Positions 1 through 54,181 of a DNA stretch of 64,000 nucleotides are shown here, piece after piece (positions within the stretch are counted from its first letter, which is position 1; each line of letters starts with the position of its first letter). The stretch covers positions 20,720,781-20,784,780 of the forward strand of contig NC_085865.1 of assembly GCF_034702125.1 (NCBI RefSeq), written 5' to 3'. The stretch comes from Engraulis encrasicolus (lineage: Eukaryota > Chordata > Actinopteri > Clupeiformes > Engraulidae). The position numbers and the translations under genes were made by a program. Under the pieces are notes generated by a model. That model ran no database searches and was not told the origin of the DNA. It saw only the letters and a program-made list of their open reading frames with translations.

Positions 1-583
1 ATTTGGTCTACAAATGAGAGAGACTGCCAAAACTATGATCACTGAACAAAATACTGTTTTCTAAAGGCACTAACAAAGACTTAAGTGTATACCATGCATA
101 CCTGTAACTCCCTACATACTGATTTCAAAGGACAAGAGGGGGAGAAAAATCAGCCATATTAGAGTAGCAGTAGATGCATAAGATGACCGTAGATGATAAC
201 ATTTGCCACCACATTGCCGATGCATGCACGGAAGTCATGATTTCTCTATGGAGGGTCAGCGAATAAAGCGATCGAATTTGCCAGGAGTAAAGTGACCTGA
301 GAGACTCAGCGATTCAAGTCAAGCTACTATTATGGTAATGAGCTATGCCGTGGTTCGTCGAAAACCAATTGGAGTGTTCGTATCTCAGAATATCCCAGGC
401 TGACAAGCTAGAGCCGTTATGTGATTAACTAAATCAAACATGTCCGTGTCACGTCCAGAGCCAATAAAGCAAATTCATGGTGTAACTTCTTCAGAAACCT
501 CGGCTTCTCGGGTTGCGTCGGTCATTTCTGGTGTACATGCAGCTTAACTAGGAAAGAGGAAGGAAGAGGAGGCCAGTACTCAC
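1..583. other. Intronic/downstream sequence of napg, no exon seen
   Basis: After the exon ending at 584 the expected C-terminal part of gamma-SNAP (the segment following MDND, starting YAKLGL in mammals) is not found on the minus strand here. I see no exon, RNA gene or clear repeat, so the last napg exon(s) should lie to the left of the window. Confidence 0.6.
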
Positions 584-1571
584 GTCGTTGTCCATGTACT
601 TGAGTAGCGGGGAGTTGCAGACCTTGTAGACCTGATCCTCATCCTGCTCGTCGTAGCCCTGCAGCAGCTCCTCCATGGCAATGCAGTCCTCACTCCCACT
701 GAACCCTGGGATACTGGAGGAATCAGGAGGCCCATCAGGCACACAGAGGGACTTTTATTTTGCTATTCTCATATACTGCTCAAAAAATAAAGGGAACACC
801 AATCTACAACTCCCAAGTCAAACAAACAACTGTAAAAACAGCATGTGAAAACCTGAACCTGAAAACCTAAAGGTGTCCCTACTAACCATTTACATATATT
901 ATTAATGCTTATTATTTTCGTGCTCCCTTTATTTTTGAGCAGTATGTTTGTACCTTTGGGCCTTTAGCCTTTAGTTTTTGTTGTACAGACAAATGTATGA
1001 TGGCAATAAAGGTCTTGAAGCATTCACAATCTAATTAGTAGTCTAAGTGAGTATTATCGGCCAGATTAAGTCAGTCTATTACCAGTGTGATGGTAAGGAG
1101 ATAAGTCGATGCAGAATCAGCCTAAAATTATGTTATTAGTTCACTTACACAACAGGGAGCTGAATTTGTCTATTTTCACAGGGATCATTTTTCACTGAGT
1201 AAGACCTCATTTCAAGCGCACAGCAACAGAAATGGGGGATAATGGGCAACGTGCCAAAAATACACTCTCTTCTCTTCCCCTACTTTCAAACATATTCAAA
1301 AACTACTCGTTCAGGACACACAAACAGGCCGGCATCATAAACACATTTTTATATAGCAATTTTGTCAGAGGAAATTTAAAAGTGACGTATGAAGATTTGT
1401 ACCTGTAACCTTCTCTGACACATTTTTCTGCTGCTACATAGTCTGCTCGGTGAAGGTGGACGAGCACTTGTGCAATGGTTTTCTGCAGCAAACAGACAAG
1501 ACGAAGCAAACAATGACCATCCATTTGTCAGTGGCATTACACATTAAGGGGCACGCCACTGTCGCAGTGAA

Positions 1572-1644
<73 letters not shown>

Positions 1645-1708
1645 ATGTTAGCACGGTCCAGTGAGCAGCTTGTGTATGAATGGTATCATGCAGTAGGTGG
1701 CCAGTGAA

Positions 1709-1765
<57 letters not shown>

Positions 1766-4344
1766 TGTGTGTGTGTGGATGGTAGCATGCTCCAGGTGGT
1801 GGGACAAACAGCCAGTTGGTGGATATGGGCCTGAAGTCCTGCAGTCCCAACTCTGTTGCCTTAACCACCAAACCGCCTTTGCCAAGACCATTACAACAGG
1901 AGCAAGAACAACCAATTCTGGGGTGAGTTTCTCAAAAGGGAAGTTGTTAGCCTGTTAGCAACTTCGGTAGTTGCCAATGGGAAAATGCATTGAAAGCAAC
2001 GAAGTAGCTAATGTAGTAAGCAACTTTGGTTTTGAGAAATTCACCCCAGGGGGTGACAAAGAGACATGAAGTTTTTCTCAGAATTGCAGAATTCTCATAA
2101 TCCAAGCATTGAGCATGACTGATACTAGATGTGTAAACTAACAACCCACACAATAACTTAACAACATGTGCCAATTAGACACTTAAAATTATTTCAAACA
2201 TACCTTAAAACACGTTGGATAATTCTCTATTTCTTTGTACATGTTCTTCTCCTTCTGAAGTGACACTGCTGCCTCATCAAACCTGACACATCACATCAGA
2301 AGAGAGCAGTTTATAGTCTGAAAATCTGCTAAATGTTACATGTGCGGAAGTAAAACAAAAAAAGGTGAAACAACATAACGTCGGTTCTTACTTGCGTTGC
2401 CTAACAAGTAATCTGGAAGCCTTTCCCAGCAACTCTGACGCCTGCCGAAGACGGTCCTCATTCTAGAGCAGCAAGTAATAAGGGGAAATCAAAAGTCATT
2501 GTTTCCATTCATTCATTTATTGCAAGGAAGGGCTTTAATCTAAGTTCTCCAAAAGTGAGAACTCGGTAAAGCTAGAGGAATAACCATCAGACAATATTAC
2601 CTCAAATACTGATGCAGCTTTCTGGTAGAGATCCACTGCTTTAGCTAGATCCATCGGTTCTATTAATCTAACGTAAACACAAAAAGAGTCAAAGTGATGA
2701 TATAAAAAACACCATATAGCGGACCTCCATAGCCTTCCAGTTAAATGCTGTGAATCTAACTATGAATTTTAAGGTATTTAATTTGCATGACTTTCCAGGT
2801 TGCATTTTTTTGTTGCTGTGCCTGACGTACAATGAAATAATGCTCTACAACATCATCTCCATCCTGATGGTCCTTAAAGCAAACAGTGAAACTGATTCTG
2901 GGTTGTTGGGAAGGGAGGTCTGAGATTGGTACTTACTTGCCAGCCCTGTCCAGTGCAATAGCAGCTGTGTCAGGGGTGCCATTCTCCACATACATCATGC
3001 TCGCCTTCTCAATGTACTGAATGGCCTCTGGTACCCTCTGCATGTCCTTTAATGCAAAAATAGCCACATTTAAATGAACACTGAGCTGAATTGTGACAGT
3101 GAAAGAGAGTGTTCTGTAAATGCTATTGGTTGGATACACTGGCATGATCGTGATTCAGTAAATGCTTATGGAACATACCTTCAACATCATCCCTGCTTGT
3201 TCAAGTGCTCTATAAAATAAAATAAAGAAAGATTAAATAAATTGATTGGAATGATGAGAACGACACTCTCAATACAATTAATGAGAGTAATTTGGAAAAC
3301 AATCTTGTAATTCAGACATGACTTACTTTGCAGCATGAAAGAGACTATAATTTGAATTAAGGAAAAACAGCTTTATGTACTGTGATGAACATAATTAAAC
3401 ATTTGCAACAAAACCATTTGCCATGCACTGAAATACCCTATCACCACCATTTGACTTCATACAGGTCTGTAAAGGATACGTTCTGTTGTTTGTGTGAGCC
3501 TCTGCCTCCTGAAGATATGCTTCCTTGGCGTCCTCTAGTTGCTTTGCATTTTTGAAAGCCACAGCTGGAAAAAGAAATGCACAGACTGTTCATACGTGTC
3601 CGGGATATGTCTGTATAGAACGGCATTTATTGGTTGATGTGTACTGTAACGTGAGTGAAGGACTTGTGTCGTGGAGCTAGCACTGACCTGCTTTCCCATA
3701 CTCTGACGCAGCACTATCATAGTCAGGCTTCCACTTCATAAAACTGGTCTTCAGACTGTGATTGGACATGTTATATTGTTATGTGGTGAATGCATTGAGA
3801 GTTACATATACTGTCAATGGGTGAATGTAAAGGAAGGGCAAGGTTTCGCCATCAACGTGAAACTCGGGGATGATTCATATTACAGTTCATGTTATTAGTG
3901 TGCGTCTCTCGTGACATGCAGGACAGCAACAGTTTCCATGAGTAAGAATTCGTACTGAAATATGTAGGCCTATACATTTGTAAATTATTGTCACATACTT
4001 CATTGGAAAGCGCTAAAACAAGGCCAGATAACTACAAGGCCACAAGCTGAAATACGCATCATCATGTTGACAACTTCATTGAGGGCTTCACATAGCTAGG
4101 CTAACTCTATGGTTTAATGACACTTAGGGAAACCATACATGAAAAGTGAGTGGTAAATGAATAGTGCATGTATAGGCAGTGAAATTGTTAAATGCTAGAT
4201 GACAGGCAGCCACACATTGATTAGCTTACTATCAACACAGGACAGGCTAGCTAGCATAACAGCTTAGGTACTTCCGAAACAATCCACTTACTATTTCTCT
4301 GCCTTAGCAATGTGCTCGTGGGCTTCGTTTATTTTCGCAGCCAT
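584..4344 (-). CDS. napg: Gamma-SNAP (NSF attachment protein gamma), 3' end outside window
   Basis: Gamma-SNAP is a soluble adaptor that recruits the ATPase NSF to SNARE complexes for disassembly during membrane fusion. Coding exons, in gene order: 4292-4344, 3688-3755, 3480-3564, 3327-3344, 3179-3209, 2937-3046, 2601-2667, 2392-2462, 2204-2282, 1403-1482, 584-713. All have AG acceptors and GT donors and join in phase to 264 codons. The start MAAKINEAHEHIAKAEKY, then WKPDYDSAASEYGKA, EKASMMYVENGTPDTAA, KTIAQVLVHLHRADYVAAEK and IPGFSGSEDC, follow human NAPG almost residue for residue. The fold is a stack of TPR-like helical hairpins with no signal peptide. Human NAPG has 312 residues, so about 48 are missing beyond the left edge. 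The fourth exon is only 18 nt. The paralogs alpha/beta-SNAP are excluded by the gamma-specific sequence. Confidence 0.95.
771..946. mobile_element. Short inverted-repeat element (MITE) in napg intron
   Basis: The ends are near-perfect inverted repeats: ATACTGCTCAAAAAATAAAG on the left and CTTTATTTTTGAGCAGTAT on the right, about 175 bp apart. This end sequence is recurrent in fish genomes. It lies in the intron between the exons at 1403-1482 and 584-713. The target-site duplication is not clear (AT or TA). No coding capacity. Confidence 0.6.
1574..1777. repeat. Two (GT)n microsatellites in napg intron
   Basis: Pure GT runs at 1574-1642 and 1711-1777 are separated by about 70 bp of unique sequence. 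They lie upstream of the exon at 1403-1482. Open frames across them encode only Cys-Val or Thr-His repeats and are not genes. Confidence 0.95.
1919..2048. mobile_element. MITE with TIR GGGGTGAGTTTCTCAAAA
   Basis: The left end TGGGGTGAGTTTCTCAAAA is matched by the inverted right end TTTTGAGAAATTCACCCCA. The inner part is rich in short imperfect palindromes around GTTAGCAACTT. A related copy lies at 23502-23620. No coding capacity. Confidence 0.6.
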
Positions 4345-6096
4345 TGTAAGGTTATAGTGTCAGCCTTTCAACCATGTATATAAAGGCACTGAAATACGGT
4401 TTAAAAGTCTGCTTTTCCAAAAAACTACGCAGAGCAGTGTCTGCTGTTTGGAATCCTGACAGTCGCCGACGTCGATGAAAGTGATGACTACGGGTGCCGA
4501 TGAGCTAGACGTAGATCGTTTTGCATTTTTGCAGTCGCCGTGTAACATCACCGTTCTCTTGCTATTCGAGTGTTCAGCCTGGCCTGAGCGAATCTAGACA
4601 GCCGCATGGGATGGTCAGACACAACATGCAACAACTAATTATGTATGTGTGTATAACACTTTACGAGCGATCAGCAAAATGTTATGAAAATATGAATAAT
4701 GTAAAATAATAATAATAAATACATTGCATCTAAACAAATGGAAACAGCACATATATATGTTAGCATACTGTTGGCAATAAACATATTTCAGCTGTGATTA
4801 TGTAGATACTTTTCAGATTCTATTTCGAACAAACATAAACATCCGCTGTGCTATGTGGCTGTTAAATGTTCAATTTTCCCCCACTTAATCTAGACTATTC
4901 TTTTAGGCAACTTTTAACCATCCGGGTGTCTGATCTGAGGTCCCTATCTTTATTGTCTATGCCTAGCCTATGGCTTGCATGAAATTGATAACATTCCTCA
5001 GCTTGGGCCAAGTGGCCGGTCTGTGTGACTCTTTCCGTTCTTTCCACTCTCCTATGCATTCGATCCAGTGCGCTATGTAGAACTACTGGGCTACTCGTGT
5101 TCTCACCTGTACTTTTATGGTCCTGTGTCTTTAAGGCGCCTGGCTGCTTCTCGCTTTGTGTAGAGGGAAGAGTCACGCCATCGAGACAGAACATGCCTTA
5201 ATTCTGAAAAGTTGATGAAAAATAAAAGAATAGTCGACAATCTCATTGGGAAGCGAGGAATAAACGTTTCACTTTGAAAGGTAAGTTTCCCATCTTTGAC
5301 ATCGATGTGTACAATGTTCTTTCGCGCGTGCTTTGAAATGCAGCCAGAATGAGCCTGGTGCCTGTTTCTTCCTGCCCTGTTATGCTTTACAAAAAGGTGC
5401 TGGTATTCGCCCCTCGTTACGTCTTTTGCGAAACATGAGGTGAAATATTAAGTGACCGTTGTGTCAGTAGATTTTGGAAACGCTGTTTGTCACTATTAAA
5501 CTACATGGGCTGCTTTGAGATACTTTGTAACACTTCCACACAAGGAAGAAACTTTCAGTGTTCTATTGAAGAGTCAAATGACAAACTGATGTACGAACAT
5601 GAGGAAAGCATTATTAAAATTAGCCAGTCTTTTCAAGGCGCCTTGGAGAAAATGTTTAAGTCTCTCTTATGTTGCATACATTTTCGAAGTAGGGAGGGAC
5701 ATTTTTCATCCGACTTGAAGTAGCAGACTAACGGTAGTTGAGATTTTAAAATAGACGAAGACTGACCACTTTTTGGATCTCGATTTCTGGCCGTTGACGA
5801 TGCTACTGCGTCGCTGGGGAAATTGGTTGCATCTTTGAAGTGGCTGTTCAAGTTAGCATGACAATAACGAGTGGCAACGAATAAAATGGGCTATACCCTG
5901 TAGTTTACCGTCTCTCTGGCAGTCTGTTGATTGTACCCAGATAGTAATCTTGTTACTGGCCAGAATTCGCCCCCACACCCAGGACGGCAGCAATTTTAGT
6001 TCAGGCACGCACGCACACATGCAAAATCTGAAGTCACAAAAATTTCCCCAAACATTGTGTGTCGTTGTAGGTTGGGTTTGATTCGTTCTCGCCGGA
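4345..6096. promoter_or_regulatory. Head-to-head spacer between napg and twsg1
   Basis: This 1.75-kb stretch separates the napg start codon (minus) from the twsg1 start codon (plus) and must contain both promoters and 5' untranslated regions. CG dinucleotides are common next to napg (about 4460-4520). I see no convincing TATA box and no recognisable exon. The open frames here (for example around 4895-5194 and 5853-6209) have no recognisable homology. Confidence 0.55.
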
Positions 6097-13147
<7,051 letters not shown>

Positions 13148-14200
13148 TGGTTGTGATTGACGGAAGCTACTTTGGGGTGGGAGGGTGTTGTTATTGTTGG
13201 TGCCACCAGGAGGCAGTGTTTTGGAAAAAAAACAGGGATGAGTGTTGGCAGATGGGCTGCCATGTAAAAAAAAACATTATTCGACAATATTGTGATGATG
13301 GAAAATATTAGCCCTTATTTTAATGTTTTTATTTTTGTTTCTGTTGTTGTTTTAATGTATACGAATAACGCTCACACTACATCTTAGGCCTAGCAAATAT
13401 ATGGACTATTTTTTGTCTTAACTCCCATGAATGTAGATGTTAGTCTACCGCTTCTCCACCATTTGGTACATGGTACAGCATCTCAGCTCACGTTATACCA
13501 AATAAACCATTTTGAGGTAAATATATGCAAAGAGAGGTTGGTTATATTTGCAATTAAGCTTTTTTGTTGTTAAAAGACCTTGTCGCTACTTAGTCTAAAC
13601 AGTTAATCACATTCCAGATGTTTTTATTGTCATTATTACTAAAATGCACATCATGTTTTTATCATGTAAACTATTAAGAGAATGTATTTCATTGGCTAAA
13701 AATGTTGGTACTTGGAGAAGGAAAAAAAATCTCAAATACAAACCCTACCATGTTGTATTATTTCTTTGAGGTGAAGTTTATACCATAAATCTGTACTGCT
13801 ACTGGAGTCTCGAGTGGAAATTTCTTGTTACTGGTCAAAAAGTCTTCCATGATGATTCACTTTCCTGTTCCCACATCTTAGACTCATTACATAAAGGCAT
13901 GGTTGCATTTGGTTTAAGTTAAATGCTGGCATGGATACAACTGTTGTGGAAAGAAAATGGAAAAACAAACACTACCAGCTCCTTCCTACCTCAGCACAGG
14001 GAAGCTGTCAGAGGGGGGCAAAGGTGTCAGTTATCCTAGGCCCAGAATTGGGACTCCATTACATTTTATGTATTGAGTGTAGGAGCCTTTCAGATGACTA
14101 TATCCCAGGCTCATTCAAAGTTTCCCTGCCTCAACATATAGAGTGGTTCATGGCATGGGGTCTGTTTGAATAAAGAAAACCAAAACATCCCAGCTATGAC
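13148..14200 (+). other. twsg1: twsg1 3' untranslated region with two polyadenylation signals
   Basis: After the stop codon the sequence is AT-rich with no further exon. AATAAA hexamers lie at 13501-13506 and 14169-14174 and are plausible polyadenylation signals for a 0.4-kb and a 1.0-kb 3' untranslated region. Actual 3' ends cannot be told from sequence alone. Confidence 0.6.
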
Positions 14201-15990
14201 CATAAAGTAGGTTATCCCACCTAGCGGTGGCTGTTATAGCAGTTTCAGGTAAATAAGTAACATTTATTCAGGTGTCGGTCCATGCCTTCAGTCATGACCT
14301 CATAGAGGTGTCTGAACACTAGGACTTCACTTTAATTGGTTTGTAATTTTCTCTGTAGCAATGACTGTTAGGTAACTGAAAACAGACAAGGGCTAAGTGC
14401 TCAGCAGCTCAAGGCGTTTCCCAGACTGCTGTGAACCAGCCTTGCCCATATGCATCTGGATTTTGTCTTGATCAAGTTTTTAACACAGCATGATCAGAAT
14501 GTGAGACATAATCCCTAGTAAATTGGTAACAGAGAGGGAGAAAAAACACTTCCACAGAGCTGCACACTAGCACAGCTCTAAAGAACCTCCAACCAGTTAA
14601 CAGTGAAGAGCCACTCCTCCACAAAACCGTTAAATCCAAGCAGCTCGCTCCAACCCCATCCCCATCCCTCGGCTGCATCAAACTGATTTCTAAAGCCGTG
14701 TCCTCCTCCAGTCTGCCCTTGCGTTAACCCCACAGGTGTTCATTCACACTCCATCCCATTTGGCTTAAAGCGCCCCCTCTCTAGTCTCCCTCCTCCTTCC
14801 AGCCCCCTCCCCTGGACGGTGCTCCACAGGCACAGAGGAGAGACATGCAGAAGAGAGGGGGCTGTTTCTGGGTCAGCCCAGTGAGCCGTGCACAGGACTC
14901 AGCTGGGTGCGTGTGTGTGTGTGTTGAGCTGGCTGGCCTTGCCAAGAGAGGGCACACACAAAGGAGTCTTTCTGTGGCGGGGCACACAGCACAGAGATGG
15001 CGGGTCGTGCCATCACATGGCTCGTCTCTTTGGCTACATCATGACCAGGACAGATGAAGCTGTACGGCTGCCTAATTTGTCTGGCTGTTATTGGGCACTG
15101 CCTTAATAATACACATATCATTGACCCAACAGCAGTATTGGATAGCACGGACTGTGTTCAGGGCCCTAAATTTACTTTTGTCATCACCAGCCAAAATGGC
15201 TAGTAGATGTTAATCTCACTGGCCAGTGAGATTAGACCCCAAATAACGGGTCAAAGTGGCTAGTGAATTCTCTTTTCTACCAACCAAATTGAAATTTCAT
15301 CAGCATTTGGCCAGTGTTAATTTAGAGCCATGATTGCTCTGAAGATGAGTTTTATGTGAAAACCAATCACCAAGTATTTGGTTGATACGACAAATGTGTC
15401 AAAAATTACTCATGACTAATCATCAATTTTAACATTCCTTGAGAACATGTGAGGAACAAAAGAGAGAGAAAGGGAACACATGTAAACGGCAACAGACTAT
15501 GCACATGAATTCAGGGAGGGGCTGACGAGTAACTTATGTTCTGAAATTCAAAGCTGCTATTGCCTCCTAGAGGCCACATTGTGACTAGCGTTTACGATGA
15601 GCCTCCAGCAGTCTGGATAATGCACCATTATATGGTAGCAACACAAATTGTTTTGCACAAAACGCTAATGGAAATCCATTTGCTCTGGCAAGTCCCGGAT
15701 TAAAGCATTTGCCATGCGAAACTGCTGTCAAATGGGGACACTGAAGTTGTTGGACAAGAGGTCTCCAGTGCTCCATCATTCATCCTCACAGCTAGCTCTG
15801 CCTGTGACCATTCCTCATCCCAGATGCAGCGCTTGGCCCCAAGCTGAAACTGCAGAAACGTACAGCTAAATGCTGAAACTGCAACAATGTAGCTAGCTGT
15901 GCAATCCGACCTGTGCAACCCTGAGACCTTTTCTTGCCAATGAGGGAAAAAACAAAAACACACAAAAATATCCACAGGCATTCAGAAAAT
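14201..15990. other. Spacer between the 3' ends of twsg1 and ppp4r1
   Basis: No exon, RNA gene or conserved frame was recognised. In human RALBP1 lies between TWSG1 and PPP4R1, but nothing here encodes RALBP1-like sequence. A hAT-like MITE occupies 15159-15332. Confidence 0.6.
15159..15332. mobile_element. hAT-like MITE
   Basis: The left end CAGGGCCCTAAATTTACTTT pairs with the right end GTTAATTTAGAGCCATG as an imperfect inverted repeat. The flanking octamers (ACTGTGTT / ATTGCTCT) match at five of eight positions, so the target duplication is decayed or wrong. Repeated GGCTAGTRRAT motifs lie inside. Confidence 0.5.
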
Positions 15991-16005
15991 TTGAGGTATC
16001 TTAAT

Positions 16006-16011
16006 TTTATT
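16006..16011 (-). terminator. ppp4r1: Candidate ppp4r1 polyadenylation signal
   Basis: AATAAA on the minus strand (TTTATT on plus), about 1.83 kb beyond the ppp4r1 stop codon. It is the most plausible signal I saw in this stretch, but nearer non-canonical sites are possible. Confidence 0.3.
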
Positions 16012-16774
16012 TTGGACAAGTTAAAAGAACAAATTTGTATCACAATACTAGTCATGATCCTTGATCAAAATGGAAAAAACCCAAAACCATTGCTAAAGAT
16101 ATGTACACATTTGAGTGTGAAGGGAATCGGGAAGGGAGGTTTGGGGGTATTTTTTTGGGGAGGGGTGTGTGGTCATTTTGTTATCATTAAAATGCATCAC
16201 CACGCTAGCCTTGACTGGGCCGAGTTACGCTGGCTGACTGGCTCACCCACATGTTGAGACAGTCAGGCATCCATAAAAATACATTAAGTTTCTATTTTAT
16301 CTTTTTTTTTTTAATCATTATTTTGCAGGTGAGGGGGTGGGGGGGACCCCCCTCTGTGGAGAAGGGGGGGTTGGGGGTAGTGGATGGGGGTGGAGGGTAG
16401 CCATCATCCATGGGTACAACAATGTGCTGCACTAGGTTTTTAAAACAGAGGCCAAAAGCCCTTGAGAAGAAACGTCCCCCCACCCCCCCTGCTCAAAGGC
16501 GCACCATCAAGGCTGCGGTGGTGCAGATGTATTCATAATATGCAGCATACGAAGTTTATCATTTACAGTATCAAAAAAAGGAATCAAACATTATAATAAA
16601 CAAATAAAAACAATCAATCGAAGACTTTTACACCTTTAAAACATTTTTTTTTCTCTCGCTACCTGTCATTTCCTGCTATATTGCGGCTTCCATAAAGCTG
16701 TGAAATACTGGCTTTTCCGGCTAGGTCGAAGATTTGTTTGAGGTCCTACTGTAAAGAGGGACAGACAGAAAGAG

Positions 16775-16779
<5 letters not shown>

Positions 16780-16854
<75 letters not shown>
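16780..16854. repeat. (AG)n microsatellite in the ppp4r1 3' region
   Basis: A pure AG run. In the ppp4r1 mRNA sense it would be a (CU)n tract in the long 3' untranslated region. Confidence 0.9.
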
Positions 16855-16859
<5 letters not shown>

Positions 16860-17637
16860 ATGGAAAGAGATTGAAATAGAAAAAGTGGGGGAGAAAAATG
16901 GTCCACCGTCCTCCATCACCATTCTGTTTTTTTTCCTTTTCTTTCTTTTTTTTAATGTCGTTCTGTAATAGTTGGTGCTGCCATTAAAACTGCTCATCAA
17001 AACATTCAAGTATTCTCTCGTTTGAAGGAAGACTCTTTTAAGGCTTCTGTGGCAAAAGAAACATAAAAGAATGCACTAGATAATTCTTTGTTGTAGTGAG
17101 TCGTATCCGGAGCGGAGAGGAGAGGAGAAGAGAAGAAGAGGAGGAGGAGGAGAAGAGAGGAGGCTTACAGACTAAGAGCTCCCGCCCCCTCGTGGTGTTT
17201 CTATGGTATTTAGTTTCCCCCCTACCCAATCCAGAGGCCCCGACCAACACCTGGACAAACAAAGGGGGACAGTCACAGTGTGCGTGCAGCGTGTGTGTGT
17301 GTGTGTGTGTGTGTGAGGGAGACAAAATCACCAGGTATGACCGTATGTGTCTGCTTGTTTTTAAGTTAAGTCTGTGCACACGCACACATACAAGTCATGA
17401 AAACAAGTCTGTATGTGCATCTGCGGGCAAATCTGAGCTTATTCATAGACATGTATGCGCGTGTGTATGTGTGTGTGAAGGTAAACCTGACAAAGAAAGA
17501 CCGGGTTCCCATTTTGGAATTGTACAGTAACAGAGACAGAGGGTAGAGAGGAAGAGAGGGTTGTGTGCTCAGTAGGAAGATGAAACAATCATCCCATATC
17601 CCCAATTCAGACCCAAGGAAAGGGGGTAGCCAAAAGT

Positions 17638-17679
17638 GTGGGGTGTGTGTGTGTGTGTGGCCATGTGCGTGCGATGGCT

Positions 17680-17712
<33 letters not shown>

Positions 17713-17731
17713 CCATGTGAGTGCGATGGCT

Positions 17732-17770
<39 letters not shown>

Positions 17771-17789
17771 CCATGTGAGTGCGATGGCT

Positions 17790-17837
<48 letters not shown>
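17638..17837. repeat. GT-rich minisatellite abutting the ppp4r1 stop codon
   Basis: Units of (GT)n followed by GGCCATGTGAGTGCGATGGC recur three times, with GT runs of increasing length. The block ends four bases from the stop codon (TGA, 17841-17843 on the minus strand), so the ppp4r1 3' untranslated region opens with about 200 nt of CA-rich sequence. Confidence 0.9.
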
Positions 17838-17839
<2 letters not shown>

Positions 17840-17840
17840 C

Positions 17841-51763
<33,923 letters not shown>

Positions 51764-52524
51764 CTTGTCCTGGTCCTACATTTAAAGTGGTCTCTACAGA
51801 TGAGGCAACAACTGGAAGAGGGAAAGAGCAGAGTTTACCTAGCAAGCTCGCATGACAGGCACGGAGATTTAAGTGTACAGTGGAAAAAACTACACCACCT
51901 AGAGGAAAACCCTGTAAATGGCACACACAACACTACAATCTAGAAGTTGAAAATAATGAAATATTTAACATGTTCATTATTGTATGCATTGTATTGACAT
52001 TGTAGGAGCGAAGGTTAACCCTTGAATAAGATAAACGCTGCTGATAAAAGCATCTCTGCACAAAGCAGGATGACAAGAAGTAGCAATTTCAGACTTCCAG
52101 GTTTACCTTACATCCCGTAGGCCCCTACATTATTGTACTTTCATTGGTACGCACACCCAATTTAAACACGTCTCGTCATGCAACATAGCAGTTGTTTAGA
52201 CTAGAGTGAAATCAGCTGTCTATTTGTCAGCAAGTCAGACATCATTTCACACATATTAAACCAATTAAATTAATATATATATATATTAGATATATATATA
52301 TATCACGCCTACATTACATTTTTCAGTGTTAGTGCTTTTGTATAAATATTTTTGAATACACTGCTGCTTGTCCCCTTTCAACGGTGACGTGCATATTCAT
52401 GCGCGCGGCCGAAACTGTACTCGTGTGCTCGCCCCCCTGGCTTGGTGAAAGTCGGTGTGCATTTGGTGAATATAGCACTACGTTCAGTCCGTCTCTGTGA
52501 ATCGGTAAACACTTGACAGCAGAT
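51764..52524. promoter_or_regulatory. Head-to-head promoter region of ppp4r1 and vapa
   Basis: Only 761 bp separate the two start codons, which diverge. The ppp4r1 start itself lies in CAAGATGGCGG (minus strand, 51757-51767), a textbook YY1 site overlapping an initiation codon. A second YY1-like core, CCGCCATTTTG, lies in vapa intron 1 at about 52763. No TATA box is obvious near vapa. An AT-rich tract (52276-52304) is in the middle. I infer a shared or adjacent bidirectional promoter. Confidence 0.6.
52276..52304. repeat. (AT)n tract in the promoter spacer
   Basis: Two ATATAT runs separated by TAGA. Confidence 0.8.
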
Positions 52525-54098
52525 ATGTCCAAATCGGAACAGATCTTAATTCTTGATCCACCGACTGATCTCAAATTTAAAGGTGAGAGGACCTTATTCT
52601 TACTTATTTTAGGGGCAGTTTGGCAATGGATTAGCTGCCTAGCTAACTTAAAGCTAGCTAACAACTTGTCAGCGTTAGCCAGCTCGCTAACTAGTAGCAA
52701 CTAGCTAGCAATTACACCGGAGAGATAGTATTACAACCCCGATAGCCACCTGTCAATGGCCGCCGCCATTTTGCGAAAAGGAGCGGGGATTTTAAGGCCT
52801 TCAACTAGCGACTCCAATAATTGCATTCAGGATGTATGATAAAACACGTTTACGTGAGCTATCTAGCTATTGCTGGGCGCCCAAATGGTTAGAGTACTAG
52901 CATCCTAACGCCAACGGTATATTGACCCGGTGAAAGCCAGTTGAGCATATCACCGTCCGTATTAGCTTGTCAGCTAGGTTCGTGTTGGCAAGGTTAGCTA
53001 ATCTTGTTGACTTCAGCCATCGATAGCAAAGTGTAGCAGTACTGGTAGCAGTAGCCAAACAGCAATTATTTGGTTGGTCAGTCTCTGTTAGCATTACCTG
53101 TTAAGGCCACCCAGTCTCTCCCTGAAACGTAAGATGACAAATGCAACCTAACCTAATTAGCAGCAACTGACTGTAGCGGTAGAGTTGAAGTTTGGCATGG
53201 TCAACGAGTATCACAACCATTTGCTCCGTTTCACCTGGTAGAGCGGTAATGCTCAGACCTGTACCGAAATTGACATGTAACACTAAATGCTAAATTGTCA
53301 CCACCACTCCTTGCTAATGATGACGTTTAGGACTAGGTTAGTTGGCTCATGAGAACAAAAACAAGAAATACGTTACCGCTAGCACGTTATACATAGTCGA
53401 TTCATCCATGTAAATGTCTTGGCACTGTTTTCATTTTAACGTCAGCGGCAGGGTAAAGAAAGGGTTCAATATCTGTTATGAAACAGCCAACTAGAAACTT
53501 CCGACATTGAACCAAACCCGTATAAATTCGCTCAGTTTCACTCGGTTTTGTTGTGTAGCTACCAAAGTGGTAATATTTCTTTCTGATTGACACCTCAGGT
53601 TGCCGTGATCTCACCTGAACAATGGTATTGTGGAAGTAGTCTTATTGTTTTGATTTGATCACAATTTGCCAACAGGGAAAGCAAATCCTTGTTGTCGGTT
53701 GTCATGTTGTCAGACAGGTTAATCTTGGTCCATCTTGTCATCTGTCTTTTGGTGGGTAACCCTGATAATTAGTGATGACACTGATGGATGACTGTAGTGT
53801 GCTGGGTAACCCTTATTAGACGTAAATGCGAAATATCTCTGTGAATAAACCAACTTGAACGTTGAGCTATAGTAGCAATGCAAAGCTGTGTACATAAATA
53901 ACGTCAGCTTCAGTCCTCCACTTAAGTTAATTTATCTACAGTAGAAGCTGAATTGAGGTCAGCAAGACATGAGTGCAATAATGTTCCGGCTGGTAGTTTA
54001 AGTTGAATCACCTGCCTAGTAGCCTACTTTACTTAGTAAAGCAAAGAGTTTGTTGGTCATTGGGTGTTACAGTAATCCTATGTGGACAAGTGGTTATG

Positions 54099-54181
<83 letters not shown>

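Noticed and set aside
13148..17840. RALBP1, expected from human synteny
   Set aside because: No RhoGAP or Ral-binding sequence was recognised in either strand of this interval.
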